Position numbers and translations under genes: made by a program. The notes under the pieces are model-generated. The model had not been told where the DNA came from, did not search any database, and saw nothing but the letters and a program-made list of their open reading frames with translations. Below are positions 26,664 to 38,159 of a stretch of DNA of 64,000 nt, piece by piece. Positions within the stretch are counted from its first letter, which is position 1, and every line of letters starts with the position of its first letter. The DNA comes from Pseudomonadota bacterium. GTDB lineage: Bacteria > Pseudomonadota > Gammaproteobacteria > Burkholderiales > Rhodocyclaceae. Where the stretch lies: the NCBI GenBank assembly GCA_018240785.1, contig JAFEFC010000021.1:1-64000 (forward strand), written 5' to 3'.

Positions 26664-26693
26664 AAGCGGCGACGATTTTTGTCATCGCCGCTT
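26664..26693 (-). terminator. Possible hairpin terminator after the aminotransferase gene
   Basis: AAGCGGCGA pairs with TCGCCGCTT around an AT-rich loop, 12 nt past the aminotransferase stop codon. It lacks a strong T tract, so termination is only suggested. It immediately precedes the tRNA promoter. Confidence 0.45.
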
Positions 26694-26704
26694 GCCTTGT
26701 TCGG

Positions 26705-27913
26705 TCAAGCCTTGACGACCTGGCCGATCGCCTTCGCGACGTAGCCGATGTTCTTCGAGTTCAGCGCTGCGAGGCAGATGCGGCCGGTGGACACGGCGTA
26801 GATGCCGAACTCGCTCTTGAGCGTCTCGACCTGCGCGGCGCTGAGGCCGGTGTAGGAGAACATGCCACGCTGCTTGATGACGAAGGAGAAATCCTGCGCC
26901 ACACCGGCGGCCTTGAGCTGCTCCACCAGGCCGGTGCGCATCGCGCGGATGCGGTCACGCATGCCGCCGAGCTCGTCTTCCCACATCTGGCGCAGTTCGG
27001 CCGAGTTCAGCACCGCCGCGACGATCGCGCCGCCATGGGTCGGCGGGTTGGAGTAGTTGGTGCGGATCACGCGCTTCAGTTGCGACAGCACGCGGGCCGA
27101 TTCGTCCTTGCTGGCGGTGATGATCGACAGCGCGCCGACGCGCTCGCCATACAGCGAGAAGCTCTTCGAGAAGGAGCTGGAGATGAAGAACTGCAGGCCG
27201 CTGGCCGAGAAGGCACGCACCGCGACGGCGTCCGGCTCGATACCGTCGGCGAAGCCCTGGTAGGCCATGTCGAGGAAGGGCACCAGGCCGCGCGCGCGGC
27301 ACACCTCGACCACGTCGTTCCACTGCGCGTCGCTCAGGTCGGCGCCGGTGGGGTTATGGCAGCAGGCGTGCAGCACGACCACCGAGCCGGGCTGCAGCGT
27401 GTCGAGCTTGGCCTTCATGGCGGCGAAGTTCACGCCGCGGGTCTCGGGCTCGTAGTAGGGGTAGTTCTCGACCGGGAAGCCGGCGGACTCGAACAGGGCG
27501 CGGTGGTTTTCCCAGCTCGGGTCGGAGATGTAGACGGTCGCGCCGGGCAGCAGGCGCTTGATGTAGTCGGCGCCGATCTTCAGCGCGCCGGTGCCGCCGA
27601 GGGCCTGCGCAGTGACGACCTTGCCTTCAGCGATGAGGGCCGATTCCTTGCCGAACAGCAGGTTCTGCACTGCGTTGTTGTAGGCGGCGGGGCCTTCGAT
27701 CGGCTGGTAGCCACGGGCGGGAGCGGCTTCGAGGCGGGTCTTCTCGGCGGCGCGGACCGCGGCCAGCAGCGGGATCTTGCCGTTGTCGTCGTAGTACACG
27801 CCCACGCCGAGGTTGACCTTTTCGGCACGGGTGTCGGCGGCGAAGGCCTCGTTCAGGCCAAGGATCGGGTCACGGGGCGCCATCTCGACGGCGGCGAAGA
27901 TCGAAGCGGACAT
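26705..27913 (-). CDS. Class I aspartate/aromatic amino acid aminotransferase
   Basis: 402 aa, full length for the AspC/TyrB branch. Visible motifs are VNLGVGVYYDDNGKIPLLAAV at the N-terminus, ACCHNPTGADLS (PLP-phosphate and substrate contacts), FLDMAYQGFADG (Asp for the PLP ring nitrogen), SSSFSKSFSLYGERVGALS (PLP lysine) and a C-terminal RICLAALN (substrate carboxylate Arg). It transfers amino groups between aspartate or aromatic amino acids and 2-oxoglutarate. Whether AspC or TyrB specificity dominates cannot be decided. It is divergent from uvrB. Confidence 0.93.
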   Translation of the reverse strand: MSASIFAAVEMAPRDPILGLNEAFAADTRAEKVNLGVGVYYDDNGKIPLLAAVRAAEKTRLEAAPARGYQPIEGPAAYNNAVQNLLFGKESALIAEGKVVTAQALGGTGALKIGADYIKRLLPGATVYISDPSWENHRALFESAGFPVENYPYYEPETRGVNFAAMKAKLDTLQPGSVVVLHACCHNPTGADLSDAQWNDVVEVCRARGLVPFLDMAYQGFADGIEPDAVAVRAFSASGLQFFISSSFSKSFSLYGERVGALSIITASKDESARVLSQLKRVIRTNYSNPPTHGGAIVAAVLNSAELRQMWEDELGGMRDRIRAMRTGLVEQLKAAGVAQDFSFVIKQRGMFSYTGLSAAQVETLKSEFGIYAVSTGRICLAALNSKNIGYVAKAIGQVVKA

Positions 27914-28069
27914 ATCGACTCCAGTTGTTCCAGTTGTGCTGGCGTGTCATGCGCGCCCTGGGCCGACGGTGAGCCGTGCCTTGAGGCGCGATTTGGGAAA
28001 TAATCGTGGTTTTCGCGTGCGCGCACCGGGTTGGAGCGTGCAGTCGAAGAAACAAGCGGAAATTTTAGC

Positions 28070-30166
<2,097 letters not shown>

Positions 30167-30177
30167 GGGAGAGAAAA

Positions 30178-30648
30178 ATGACGAAGGTGCTTTTCGTATG
30201 CACCGGCAACATCTGCCGTTCGCCGACGGCAGAAGGCGTGGCGCGCCACTTCATCGAAGTGAGAGGCCTGAGCGACCGCATCGTCGTCGATTCGGCCGGC
30301 ACGAACGGCTATCACGTCGGCGAAGCGCCGGATCCGCGCACGCAGAAGGCGGCCCTGCGGCGTGGTTACGATCTTTCGAAACTGCGGGCCCGCAAGCTGG
30401 AGCATTTCGACTTCCAGCGTTTCGACCTGCTCCTGGCGATGGACCGCGGCCACCTCGACATCATGCGCCGCGCCTGTCCGGAACCCTACAAGGGGCGCCT
30501 CGATCTGCTGATGCGCTACGCCCGCGACAGCGAATTCGACGAGGTGCCGGACCCGTACTACGGTGGCCCGACGGGTTTCGACGCGGTGCTCGACATGTGC
30601 GAGGACGCCGTGCAGGGGCTCCTGGACGACATCCTGAAGCGCGCCTGA
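30178..30648 (+). CDS. Low-molecular-weight protein tyrosine phosphatase
   Basis: 156 aa. The P-loop CTGNICRSPTAEG near the N-terminus and the acidic DPYYGGPTGFD (general-acid Asp) near the C-terminus define the family. I chose ATG 30178 because GGGAGAG lies just before it; the ATG overlapping the uvrB stop at 30163 would add five residues. It dephosphorylates phosphotyrosine or small phosphoesters in the cytoplasm. It follows uvrB by 11 nt and is closed by a terminator. Confidence 0.93.
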   Translation: MTKVLFVCTGNICRSPTAEGVARHFIEVRGLSDRIVVDSAGTNGYHVGEAPDPRTQKAALRRGYDLSKLRARKLEHFDFQRFDLLLAMDRGHLDIMRRACPEPYKGRLDLLMRYARDSEFDEVPDPYYGGPTGFDAVLDMCEDAVQGLLDDILKRA

Positions 30649-30674
30649 GGCACAGGCGCGGCCGCTGAAGAAGC

Positions 30675-30706
30675 AGAGCCGCGATCGGTCACCCGATCGC
30701 GGCTCT
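30675..30706 (+). terminator. Intrinsic terminator after the phosphatase gene
   Basis: A perfect 14-bp stem (30675-30688 / 30693-30706) with a 4-nt loop is followed by TTGTCATTG on the plus strand, 27 nt past the stop codon. The same hairpin could serve rne from the other side. Confidence 0.75.
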
Positions 30707-30765
30707 TGTCATTGCTTCCGCGGGCGTGATCGCTCCCTCGAGCCTTCGCCCGAGGGAGCTCGGCC

Positions 30766-33700
30766 TTATTTGTTGTGCGTCTCGACCTGCTGCAGCGGCT
30801 CGTCCACGATCACCGGCGCGGGGCGCGGCTTGCGGCCAAGTCGCAGCGGCGCTTCGGGCGCGCCGGTGCCGAACTGCGCCTGCTTGTTCGCATCGGTTTC
30901 GATCATGATCAACCCGGCTTCGGCGACAACGTTGCCGACGTCGATGGCGGCAGCCGACGGTTTCGCCTCGATTCGTTCGGCTTCGACTTCGACTGCCTGG
31001 GGCTGAGCCTCGGTCGGCGTGACGGCCTCGCTCGCAAGCGTCTCCGCGGAGGCCGTTTCGGCGGTGCGCGTTTCCGCCTGTGCGCCTGCAGCGGGTTCCG
31101 TGCTGGCCGCCAGATCCGGCTCTGCAGCCGTAGTGGCTTCCGTCGTGGCGATCTCGACCGCCTCTTCCGTTTGCGCTTCGGCGGCTTGTTCGACTGCCGG
31201 GGCTGATGGCGCAGGCGCGGTCACCGCAACCGGGAGCGGTGCCTCGACCATCGGTTCGGCAGGCGATTCGACCGCCGGCGACACGACGATCGGCAGCGGT
31301 GCGGCTTCGGCAGGCACCGCTGCCCCTGCGGCTGCAGCGGCGATCGGCGCCACGGCCGGTGCAGCCTCCACCTGGCTTTCGGCCGGCGAGGGGGTTTCAG
31401 GCGTGCTGACGAATTCCTCGACGGCCGCTTCGGCAGCGGCGGGTGTCGGTTCGGCTGCGACGGTGGCGGCGAACGTTTCAGCGGTTTCGTCGCCAGCCGC
31501 TTCTCCACCTTCTTCCGCCAGCGTGGTGGCGCCGGCAGCCTCGCCCGCGCGTCGGCCACGGCCACGGCCGCGGCGGCGGCGCTTCTCGGGCTGCATCCCT
31601 TCTTCGGGCGTGCTGCCCTCGCTGGTGACCGTGCCTTCCTCCGGCGCGAGCGCTGCCTCGGCGGCCGCGGCCGCGGCCGCAGTTGCCGCCGCCGTCGCGG
31701 CAACTTCGCTCAAGGCCGGGCTTGCCGGCTTCTCGGTGCTGTCTTCCGGACGCGCATTGCGCGGACCACGACCCCGGCCGCGATTACCGCCTTCGGTCCG
31801 CTCGGCACGCTCGGTACGCTCGGTACGCTCGGTACGCTCGGTGCGCTCGGTGCGCTCGCCGCGTTCCGGGCGTTCGCCTGCCTGGGCGGCGCGCTGGGGC
31901 TTCTCGGCCTGCTCCACGCGTTCGCCACGCTCAGGACGGCTGCTGCGGCCGGCCTGGGAGTCGGCGTCGCGCTCACGCCGGTTACGATTGCCGTTGCCAC
32001 GGCGTCCGTCGCCACTGCGCTCGCTGCGCGGACGCGGTTCGCGCTTCGGTTCGGTCTCCACCGCAGGGACGGGAGCCGGTGTCGCAGCACGTTCGCCACG
32101 CAACCAGCCGAGGATGCGGCCGATGAGTCCGGGGCGCTGGCTGGGGGGCTCGACCGGCGCGACGGCCGGCTCGGGACGAGCCTCGGGCATTGGCGCCGGC
32201 TGGCTGGGGGCGATGCCCTTCACCGCGGCTTCCTGGCGCACGGGCTTGTCGCTGGCCTTGCCAGGCAGGCGCTGTTCGGTTTCCTCGGGCTTCTGCACCA
32301 TCTGGTAGCTCGCCAGCGCGATGTCCTCGGTGTTGAGCTGATCGTGGCGCAAGCGGATGATCTCGTGCGCCGGTGTCTCGAGGTGGCGGTTCGGCACGAT
32401 GATGAGCTGCACCTTGTGGCGCATCTCGATGCGGGCGATGTCGACGCGCTTCTCGTTGAGCAGGAAGGTGGCGACATCGACCGGTACCTGCAGGTGCACC
32501 GCGCCGGTGTTCTCCTTCATCGCTTCCTCTTCGAGGATGCGGATGATGTGCAGCGCGGAAGATTCGGTGCTGCGGATGTGGCCGGTGCCGTTGCAGCGCG
32601 GGCACGTGATGTAGCTCGTCTCGGCTAGCGCCGGACGCAGGCGCTGGCGCGACAGCTCGAGCAGGCCGAAGCGGCTGATCTTGCCGGTCTGCACGCGGGC
32701 GCGGTCGTGGCGCAGCGCATCGCGCAGGCGGTTTTCCACCTCGCGCTGGTTCTTCTGCGACTCCATGTCGATGAAGTCGATGACGATGAGGCCGCCGAGG
32801 TCGCGCAGGCGCAACTGGCGGGCGATCTCGTCAGCCGCCTCGAGGTTGGTGCGCAGTGCGGTTTCCTCGATGTCGGCGCCCTTGGTGGCGCGGCCGGAGT
32901 TGACGTCGATCGACACCAGCGCCTCGGTGTGGTCGATCACCACCGCGCCGCCCGAGGGCAGGCCGACCTGGCGGGAATACGCGGATTCGATCTGGTGCTC
33001 GATCTGGAAGCGCGAGAACAGCGGCACGTCGTCCGAGTAGCGCTTGATCTTGGCGACGTTGTTCGGCATCACGTGCGCCATGAACTGGCGCGCCTGCTCG
33101 AAGATGTCGTCGGTGTCGATCAGGATCTCGCCGATGTCGGGCTGGAAGTAGTCGCGGATCGCACGGATCACCAGGCTGCCTTCCTGGTAGATCAGGAAGG
33201 CGCCGCTCTGGCCCTGTGCCGCGCCTTCGATGGCGGTCCACAGTTGCAGCAGGTAATTGAGGTCCCACTGCAGCTCTTCGGCGCTGCGGCCGATGGCGGC
33301 GGTGCGCGCGATCAGGCTCATGCCCTGCGGCACGTCGAGCTGGTCCATGTTTTCACGCAGCTCGGCGCGTTCGTCACCCTCGACACGGCGGGAGACACCA
33401 CCGCCGCGCGGGTTGTTCGGCATCAGCACGAGGTAGCGGCCCGCGAGCGAGATGTAAGTCGTCAGCGCCGCACCCTTGTTGCCGCGCTCGTCCTTCTCGA
33501 CCTGGACGATGAGCTCCTGACCTTCCCTCAGGGCCTCCTTGATGGATGCCTTGCCGGCGTCGACGCCGGGCTGGAAGTAGGAGCGGGAAATCTCCTTGAA
33601 CGGCAGGAAGCCGTGCCGGTCCGCGCCGTAATCGACGAAAGCCGCCTCGAGGCTGGGCTCGAGGCGGGTGATGACCGCCTTGTAGATGTTGCTCTTGCGT

Positions 33701-33807
33701 TCTTCTTTTGCGGCCGATTCGATATCGAGGTCGATCAGTTTCTGACCGTCCACGATCGCGACGCGCAGTTCCTCGGCCTGCGTCGCATTGAAAAGCATGC
33801 GCTTCAT
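30766..33807 (-). CDS. rne: Ribonuclease E
   Basis: 1013 aa. The catalytic half is complete: S1 domain (~35-125), 5'-sensor/RNase H region, Mg ligands Asp301 (SIDVNSG) and Asp344 (VIDFIDM), and Zn-link CPRCNG (Cys402, Cys405). The C-terminal half (~510-1013) is a disordered scaffold: Arg/Glu-rich RNA-binding stretches, then Ala/Glu/Pro-rich sequence and a conserved end ([17 protein letters not shown]). Initiates mRNA decay and rRNA/tRNA processing and organises the degradosome. A 9-bp tandem repeat encodes ERT triplets in the scaffold. Long leader upstream (see 33808-34238). RNase E autoregulates through its leader in E. coli; that is only a parallel here. Confidence 0.97.
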   Translation of the reverse strand: MKRMLFNATQAEELRVAIVDGQKLIDLDIESAAKEERKSNIYKAVITRLEPSLEAAFVDYGADRHGFLPFKEISRSYFQPGVDAGKASIKEALREGQELIVQVEKDERGNKGAALTTYISLAGRYLVLMPNNPRGGGVSRRVEGDERAELRENMDQLDVPQGMSLIARTAAIGRSAEELQWDLNYLLQLWTAIEGAAQGQSGAFLIYQEGSLVIRAIRDYFQPDIGEILIDTDDIFEQARQFMAHVMPNNVAKIKRYSDDVPLFSRFQIEHQIESAYSRQVGLPSGGAVVIDHTEALVSIDVNSGRATKGADIEETALRTNLEAADEIARQLRLRDLGGLIVIDFIDMESQKNQREVENRLRDALRHDRARVQTGKISRFGLLELSRQRLRPALAETSYITCPRCNGTGHIRSTESSALHIIRILEEEAMKENTGAVHLQVPVDVATFLLNEKRVDIARIEMRHKVQLIIVPNRHLETPAHEIIRLRHDQLNTEDIALASYQMVQKPEETEQRLPGKASDKPVRQEAAVKGIAPSQPAPMPEARPEPAVAPVEPPSQRPGLIGRILGWLRGERAATPAPVPAVETEPKREPRPRSERSGDGRRGNGNRNRRERDADSQAGRSSRPERGERVEQAEKPQRAAQAGERPERGERTERTERTERTERTERAERTEGGNRGRGRGPRNARPEDSTEKPASPALSEVAATAAATAAAAAAAEAALAPEEGTVTSEGSTPEEGMQPEKRRRRGRGRGRRAGEAAGATTLAEEGGEAAGDETAETFAATVAAEPTPAAAEAAVEEFVSTPETPSPAESQVEAAPAVAPIAAAAAGAAVPAEAAPLPIVVSPAVESPAEPMVEAPLPVAVTAPAPSAPAVEQAAEAQTEEAVEIATTEATTAAEPDLAASTEPAAGAQAETRTAETASAETLASEAVTPTEAQPQAVEVEAERIEAKPSAAAIDVGNVVAEAGLIMIETDANKQAQFGTGAPEAPLRLGRKPRPAPVIVDEPLQQVETHNK
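31802..31864. repeat. 9-bp tandem repeat inside rne
   Basis: Seven consecutive units of the type TCGGTACGC (31802-31864), the inner four identical. They are in frame and encode Arg-Thr-Glu triplets in the RNase E scaffold. Unit number could change by slippage without breaking the frame. Confidence 0.85.
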
Positions 33808-34238
33808 TTGATCCTTCTCCCGCGCAGGTCACACGGGCAGGACGAACGGCGCGCACCATCGCGCTTTCCGGGGTCAGGAGCGATCGGTTAGGGCTGCTGC
33901 TTTCATCCGGTCTTGGTAAGGGCTGTGATGGGTCGGCTGGTCGAAATTCTCTTGTCCCCGCCCGGATGTCGTTTCGGACGAGCGGGCCGGGACATTTGAT
34001 CCTGCATGTGCCTGCTTTGATTTAGGCGTTTAAGTCCAGTTGATGGGCTGGACCAGTGTGTCGTACTGGCTTGTTTGCGTTACCATCGGCGCCTTTTTGG
34101 CCTTGGACGGCACGCGGCGAAGAAGCCGGGAGCGCTCTTCAGGGCTCATTGCCAGCAGTCTGCCTCGCATCCGACGGTTCTCGCGGGCGAGGCACTTGGC
34201 TGACTGAAACCGGATTCAACGGCGCAGAAGTATATTTC
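33808..34238. other. Intergenic region between divergent rne and rluC
   Basis: 431 nt that should hold the leader and promoter of rne (-) and the promoter of rluC (+). A GC-rich imperfect inverted repeat covers part of 33956-33991 (GCCCGGATGTCG...GAGCGGGCCGGG). I see no -10/-35 pair good enough to call, and no convincing small gene. Confidence 0.5.
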
Positions 34239-35201
34239 ATGACGACGACGGAAGGCAAAGCGATTGCAGTGCGCCATGAGCGCATCGACGAGGCCGCGGC
34301 CGGTCAGCGCATCGACAATTTCCTGCTGCGTGTGGCGAAAGGGGTGCCAAAGAGCCATGTGTACCGGATCTTGCGCAGTGGCGAGGTGAGGGTGAACGGC
34401 GGCCGCGTGCAGCAGACCTACCGGCTGCAGGCGGGCGACGAAGTGCGCATTCCGCCGCTGCGTGTGGCGGAGCCTGCGCGCACGGCTCCGGCGCCAGTCG
34501 GCAAGCCGCTGCCAGTCGTGTACGAGGACGACGCGCTGCTGGTGATCGACAAACCGTCGGGCAAGGCGGTGCATGGCGGCAGCGGGGTGAGCTACGGCGT
34601 GATCGAGCAGTTGCGCGCGCAGCGCCCGGAGCTGCGCATGCTCGAGCTTGCGCACCGCCTCGACCGCGAAACGTCGGGTCTGCTGATCGTCGCGAAGAAG
34701 CGCTCGGCGCTCACCGCCCTGCACGACATGATGCGCGAGGGCAGGGTCGAGAAGCGCTACCTGACGCTGGTGCCCGGGCGCTGGGCGAATCCGCTGCAGC
34801 ATGTGAAGCTTGCGCTGCACAAATACCTCACGCCCGAGGGCGAGCGCCGGGTGCGGGTAAGCGACGAGGGCAAGCCGGCGCACAGCGTGGTGCGCCTGGT
34901 GAAGCGCTGGGCTGAGTACAGCCTGCTGGAAGTGGAACTGAAGACCGGGCGCACGCATCAGATCCGCGTGCATCTGGCGCATCTGGGTTTTCCGCTGTGC
35001 GGCGACGACAAGTACGGCGACTTCGCGCTCAACAAGCGGCTGGAGGGCGAAGGGCTGAAGCGCATGTTCCTGCATGCGGCGAAACTCAGCTTCGACCACC
35101 CGCTGACGGGCGAGCGGCTCAGCTTCGAGGCGCCCTTGCCGGAGGAGCTGCAGCGCTTCGTCGATGGACTGGATTCGAAACAGGGAAGGGCAAATGGCTG
35201 A
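34239..35201 (+). CDS. rluC: 23S rRNA pseudouridine synthase RluC
   Basis: 320 aa RluA-family enzyme. An N-terminal S4 RNA-binding domain (~18-85, QRIDNFLLRVAKGVPKSHVYRILRSGEVRVNGGRV) precedes the catalytic domain with HRLDRETSGLL (catalytic Asp), KRYLTLV and TGRTHQIRVHLAHLGFPLCGDDKYGD. RluC modifies U955, U2504 and U2580 of 23S rRNA in E. coli; its position next to rne supports RluC over RluD. The start at ATG 34239 is chosen because the 61-residue upstream extension has no S4 homology. It overlaps the HAD gene by 8 nt. Confidence 0.93.
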   Translation: MTTTEGKAIAVRHERIDEAAAGQRIDNFLLRVAKGVPKSHVYRILRSGEVRVNGGRVQQTYRLQAGDEVRIPPLRVAEPARTAPAPVGKPLPVVYEDDALLVIDKPSGKAVHGGSGVSYGVIEQLRAQRPELRMLELAHRLDRETSGLLIVAKKRSALTALHDMMREGRVEKRYLTLVPGRWANPLQHVKLALHKYLTPEGERRVRVSDEGKPAHSVVRLVKRWAEYSLLEVELKTGRTHQIRVHLAHLGFPLCGDDKYGDFALNKRLEGEGLKRMFLHAAKLSFDHPLTGERLSFEAPLPEELQRFVDGLDSKQGRANG

Positions 35202-35850
35202 TCGCTTCGATCTCATCGTGTTCGACTGGGATGGCACGCTGATGGATTCGGCGGGCGCGATCGTGCGCGCCATCGTCGCTTCGTGCCGCGACCTGGGGCT
35301 GCCCGAGCCGCCGGAGGAGCGGGCGCGCTACGTCATCGGGCTCGGCCTGGGCGATGCGTTGCGGCACGCAGTGCCGGAACTGGCCGCAAGCGACTACCCG
35401 CGCATGATCGAGCGTTATCGACACCACTACCTCTCGAGCGACCACGAACTGACGCTGTTTCCCGGCGTGGACGAGACCTTGGCCTGGCTGTCGGAGCAGG
35501 GCCGCATGCTCGGCGTGGCGACCGGAAAGAGCCGCCTGGGGCTCAACCGGGCGCTGGGCCACTCGGGCCTGGCGAGCTATTTTCACAGTACGCGCTGCGC
35601 CGACGAATGCTTCTCCAAGCCGCACCCGGCAATGCTGGAGCAGATCATGGACGAATTGTCAGTGGAGCCCGCGCGCACGTTGATGGTCGGAGACACCACG
35701 CACGACCTGCTGATGGCGAGGAACGCGGGCGTGGCCTCGCTTGCGGTGAGCTTCGGCGCCCACCCGGCCGAAGTGCTGCGGGCCGAGGCGCCGCTCGATT
35801 GCGTGGATACGCCGGCAGAACTGGGGCGCTGGTTGAGGCAGCATGCCTGA
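35194..35850 (+). CDS. HAD-IA family phosphatase (Gph-like)
   Basis: 218 aa haloacid dehalogenase hydrolase. Motif I is FDWDGTLMDS (nucleophile and acid/base Asp), motif II is GVATGKSR, motif III Lys is CFSKPHPAML and motif IV is VGDTTHDLLMARNAG. The cap domain lies at ~15-85. It resembles phosphoglycolate phosphatase and usually follows rluC in beta- and gammaproteobacteria. The substrate is not fixed by sequence. AGGGAAGGG precedes ATG 35194. Confidence 0.9.
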   Translation: MADRFDLIVFDWDGTLMDSAGAIVRAIVASCRDLGLPEPPEERARYVIGLGLGDALRHAVPELAASDYPRMIERYRHHYLSSDHELTLFPGVDETLAWLSEQGRMLGVATGKSRLGLNRALGHSGLASYFHSTRCADECFSKPHPAMLEQIMDELSVEPARTLMVGDTTHDLLMARNAGVASLAVSFGAHPAEVLRAEAPLDCVDTPAELGRWLRQHA

Positions 35851-35876
35851 GTCTGCCGGACGGCGCGGGCGACTGC

Positions 35877-36617
35877 TCAGGCCAGCAGCAGGAAGAGCGT
35901 CGGGCGTCTTGCCAGCGCTGGCTTCGCCGTTCGCCGCCAGTCGCCGACGCTGCGCGTGAGCAGGAATTCGTTGCTGGTGCTCAGGTCGCAGGCGACGCAC
36001 AGGCGCGTGCCGGGCCGACACGTGCGGAGCAAGGCGTCGAACATGCGCTCGTTGCGGTACGGGGTTTCGATGAAGATCTGCGTGCGCTGCTGCGTACGGG
36101 ATTCGACTTCCAGCGCGCGGATGCGATCGTCGCGCTCGGCTTCGGCTACCGGCAGGTAGCCGTGGAAAGCGAAGCTCTGGCCATTCAGTCCCGAGCCCAT
36201 CAGGCCGAGGAGGATGGACGACGGCCCCACCAGCGGCACGACGCGGATGCCGAGAGCGTGGGCGCGCGCCACCAGGCGGGCGCCGGGGTCGGCAACCGCC
36301 GGGCAGCCTGCGTCCGACATCAAGCCGATGTCATCGCCGGCCAGCGCCGGGGCGAGCAGGGCGTCGATCGCTGCCTCGGGGGCGCTGGCGGGGTCGGCGG
36401 GGAGTTCGCGTACGTCGGTGTCGCGCAGCGGATGCGGAAAGTCCAGTTGCTTGAGGTGCGCCCGGGCGCTGCGCGCGGTCTCGACGACGAAATGCCTCAG
36501 GCCTGCGGCGATGGCCTGCGCCTGCTGCGGCAGGAAGCTTTGCCACGGCGCGTCGCCGAGGGCGACCGGGACGAGGTAGAGCGTCCCGGTCGGTGTCGAG
36601 GATTCCGGCGTGTTCAT
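35877..36617 (-). CDS. RsmI-like SAM-dependent methyltransferase
   Basis: 246 aa tetrapyrrole-methylase fold. GTLYLVPVALGD opens the first strand, LMSDAGCPAVADPGARLV is the SAM-site block equivalent to SEAGTPAISDPG of RsmI, and LVGPSSILLGLMGSGLNGQSFAFHGYLP and FIETPYRNERMFDALL follow. The altered block and missing C-terminal extension suggest an RsmI paralogue rather than RsmI itself. The target is probably RNA. Its ATG overlaps the stop of the maf-type gene upstream (ATGA). Confidence 0.85.
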   Translation of the reverse strand: MNTPESSTPTGTLYLVPVALGDAPWQSFLPQQAQAIAAGLRHFVVETARSARAHLKQLDFPHPLRDTDVRELPADPASAPEAAIDALLAPALAGDDIGLMSDAGCPAVADPGARLVARAHALGIRVVPLVGPSSILLGLMGSGLNGQSFAFHGYLPVAEAERDDRIRALEVESRTQQRTQIFIETPYRNERMFDALLRTCRPGTRLCVACDLSTSNEFLLTRSVGDWRRTAKPALARRPTLFLLLA

Positions 36618-37189
36618 GGCAGTTGGATGCCTTCGGCGCGCAGCATGCGCGACAGCGCGATCAGTGGCAGGCCGATCAGGGCCGTGGGGTCGTCGCCCGA
36701 CAAGGCTTCGAGCAGCGAGATGCCCAGGCCTTCGGCCTTCGCGCTGCCGGCGCAGTCCAGCGGACGCTCCGTCGCGACGTAGCGGCGGATCTCGTCGTCG
36801 GACAGGTCGCGGAATCGCACCAGGGTCGGCACGCCTTCGCACTGGATGCGCCCGCTGCGGGTGTTGATCAGCGCGAGCGCCGTGTGAAAGACGACGGTGC
36901 GCCCCCGCATGCGTTGCAACTGGGCGATCGCGCGCTCCTCGGTGCCGGGCTTGCCGAACATCTCGCTGCCGAGGTGGGCGACCTGGTCGCTGCCGATGAT
37001 CAGGGCGTCGGGAAAGGAGGGCGCCACGGCCCGGGCCTTTTCGACCGCGAGGCGTTCCGCCGTGGCAGACGGAGTCTCGCCAGGCAGCGGCGTCTCGTCC
37101 GTTTCCGGTCGCGCGGTCTCGAAGCTGATCATCAGGCGCTCGAGCAACTGCTTGCGATAGGTGGACGTGGAGGCGAGGACGAGGTGCAT
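36614..37189 (-). CDS. yceF: Maf-family nucleotide pyrophosphatase (YceF type)
   Basis: 191 aa. The Maf signature is LVLASTSTYRKQLLERL at the N-terminus, followed by the catalytic Asp block PDALIIGSDQVAHLG and MRGRTVVFHTALALIN. The STST version and location beside yceD-rpmF point to YceF, which hydrolyses m7GTP in E. coli. The start at 37189 is set by the conserved N-terminus; the longer frame adds 36 unrelated residues. Divergent from yceD, with 159 nt between them. Confidence 0.9.
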   Translation of the reverse strand: MHLVLASTSTYRKQLLERLMISFETARPETDETPLPGETPSATAERLAVEKARAVAPSFPDALIIGSDQVAHLGSEMFGKPGTEERAIAQLQRMRGRTVVFHTALALINTRSGRIQCEGVPTLVRFRDLSDDEIRRYVATERPLDCAGSAKAEGLGISLLEALSGDDPTALIGLPLIALSRMLRAEGIQLP

Positions 37190-37309
37190 CTCGGGATATC
37201 CGGAGTTGAACGGGCCGGGATTGAAGCGGTGGGAGGCGTGGCAAGCCGCGAAAGCGTTCACAAGGCGAGCGCCCTGCGACAGGTGCGTCATCATCATCTT
37301 GCGCAGCCT

Positions 37310-37339
37310 TTGACATCAACGCGAAAAAAATCATATCAT
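37310..37339 (+). promoter_or_regulatory. Sigma-70 promoter of yceD-rpmF-fab operon
   Basis: TTGACA (37310-37315), an 18-nt spacer and TATCAT (37334-37339). The predicted start lies about 2-4 nt before the yceD ATG at 37349, so the mRNA would have almost no leader. Confidence 0.65.
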
Positions 37340-37348
37340 GCGCGGCTT

Positions 37349-37861
37349 ATGTCGCAACATGGCGCTACCTCGACGACCATTGCCGATCCGTTTCGGTTCG
37401 CTGCCGATGGTCGCCACATCGATGCTGAAGTCGAAGTGGCAAAGCTGGAACGCCTGGCCGACAGCCTGGCCGATCCGGCGGGTGTGCTGCGCTTCAGCGT
37501 CGAGGGTTCGCTCGACGAGGAACGTCGTCCCCGCCTGCGGCTCGTTGTTGCCGGGAGTTTGACCTTGCGCTGCCAGCGGTGTCTTGGTGGGCTGCAGTGG
37601 CCGGTCGATATCGAGGTCTTGCTGCAACCGGTGCGTGAAGGGGAGGAGATCCCCGACGAGGAGCTGGAAGACGATGAGGTCGATGCGCTGGAGGTCGGCA
37701 GCGATCTCGACGTGATCGGCCTCGTCGAGGAAGAGGTGCTCCTGGCGTTGCCGATTGCGCCGCGACACGATGATTGCCAACCGCCTCGCCCCGATGGCGG
37801 GGTGCAGAAGGAATCGCCTTTCGCCGGGCTCGCCGCGCTGCGCGGCGGCAAGAAGGCGTAG
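37349..37861 (+). CDS. yceD: YceD / DUF177 protein
   Basis: 170 aa. The conserved CQRCLGGLQWPVDIE block, an acidic middle (EGEEIPDEELEDDEVDALEV) and the end ESPFAGLAALRGGKKA are diagnostic of DUF177, which almost always sits directly before rpmF. The role is likely in 23S rRNA or ribosome accumulation, as known for plant and bacterial relatives. rpmF follows 30 nt later. ATG 37349 is the only good start; a promoter -10 ends just 9 nt before it. Confidence 0.92.
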   Translation: MSQHGATSTTIADPFRFAADGRHIDAEVEVAKLERLADSLADPAGVLRFSVEGSLDEERRPRLRLVVAGSLTLRCQRCLGGLQWPVDIEVLLQPVREGEEIPDEELEDDEVDALEVGSDLDVIGLVEEEVLLALPIAPRHDDCQPPRPDGGVQKESPFAGLAALRGGKKA

Positions 37862-37891
37862 GCGCAACTTTTTTGATTCAGGAGTCATTCC

Positions 37892-38071
37892 ATGGCCGTT
37901 CAGCAGAACAAGAAGTCCCCGTCCAAGCGCGGCATGCACCGTGCGCACGATTTCCTCACCGGTCCGGCGCTGGCCGTCGAGGCGACCACGGGTGAGGTTC
38001 ACCTTCGTCACCACATCAGCCCCAACGGTTTCTACCGGGGCAAGAAGGTCCTCAAGACCAAGGGTGAATAA
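37892..38071 (+). CDS. rpmF: Ribosomal protein bL32
   Basis: 59 aa starting [20 protein letters not shown], the canonical bL32 N-terminus, and ending KKVLKTKGE. It is the short form with no zinc-binding cysteines. CAGGAG lies 8-10 nt before the ATG. The spacing to yceD is 30 nt and a terminator follows, so plsX and later genes depend on readthrough or another promoter. Confidence 0.97.
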   Translation: MAVQQNKKSPSKRGMHRAHDFLTGPALAVEATTGEVHLRHHISPNGFYRGKKVLKTKGE

Positions 38072-38091
38072 GGCTCAAGCCTGATACAAGG

Positions 38092-38130
38092 GCGGCGCCC
38101 GGCGCATGACGCGCCGGCGCCGCTTTTTTT
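38092..38130 (+). terminator. Strong intrinsic terminator after rpmF
   Basis: GCGGCGCC...GGCGCCGC forms a long GC-rich stem with an ATGA-containing loop, followed by seven T residues. It lies 20 nt past the rpmF stop and before plsX. Confidence 0.85.
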
Positions 38131-38159
38131 GTCCGACGTTCTCCCTGTAATCACACGAG

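Noticed and set aside
27914-28069. Possible LexA box upstream of uvrB
   Set aside because: No CTG-N10-CAG palindrome of acceptable quality in this gap.
30729-30760. Hairpin just after rne
   Set aside because: CTCCCTCG/CGAGGGAG pairs well but no T tract follows on the rne strand; left out as a terminator.
31802-31864. Short regular repeats as a possible CRISPR
   Set aside because: Units are 9 bp without spacers and lie in frame inside rne.
31019-32308. 429-codon Ser/Ala-rich plus-strand frame
   Set aside because: Antisense to the RNase E scaffold region; composition mirrors the repetitive rne sequence.
34056-34238. N-terminal extension of rluC
   Set aside because: The extra 61 residues have no S4-domain homology and the internal ATG fits the family start.
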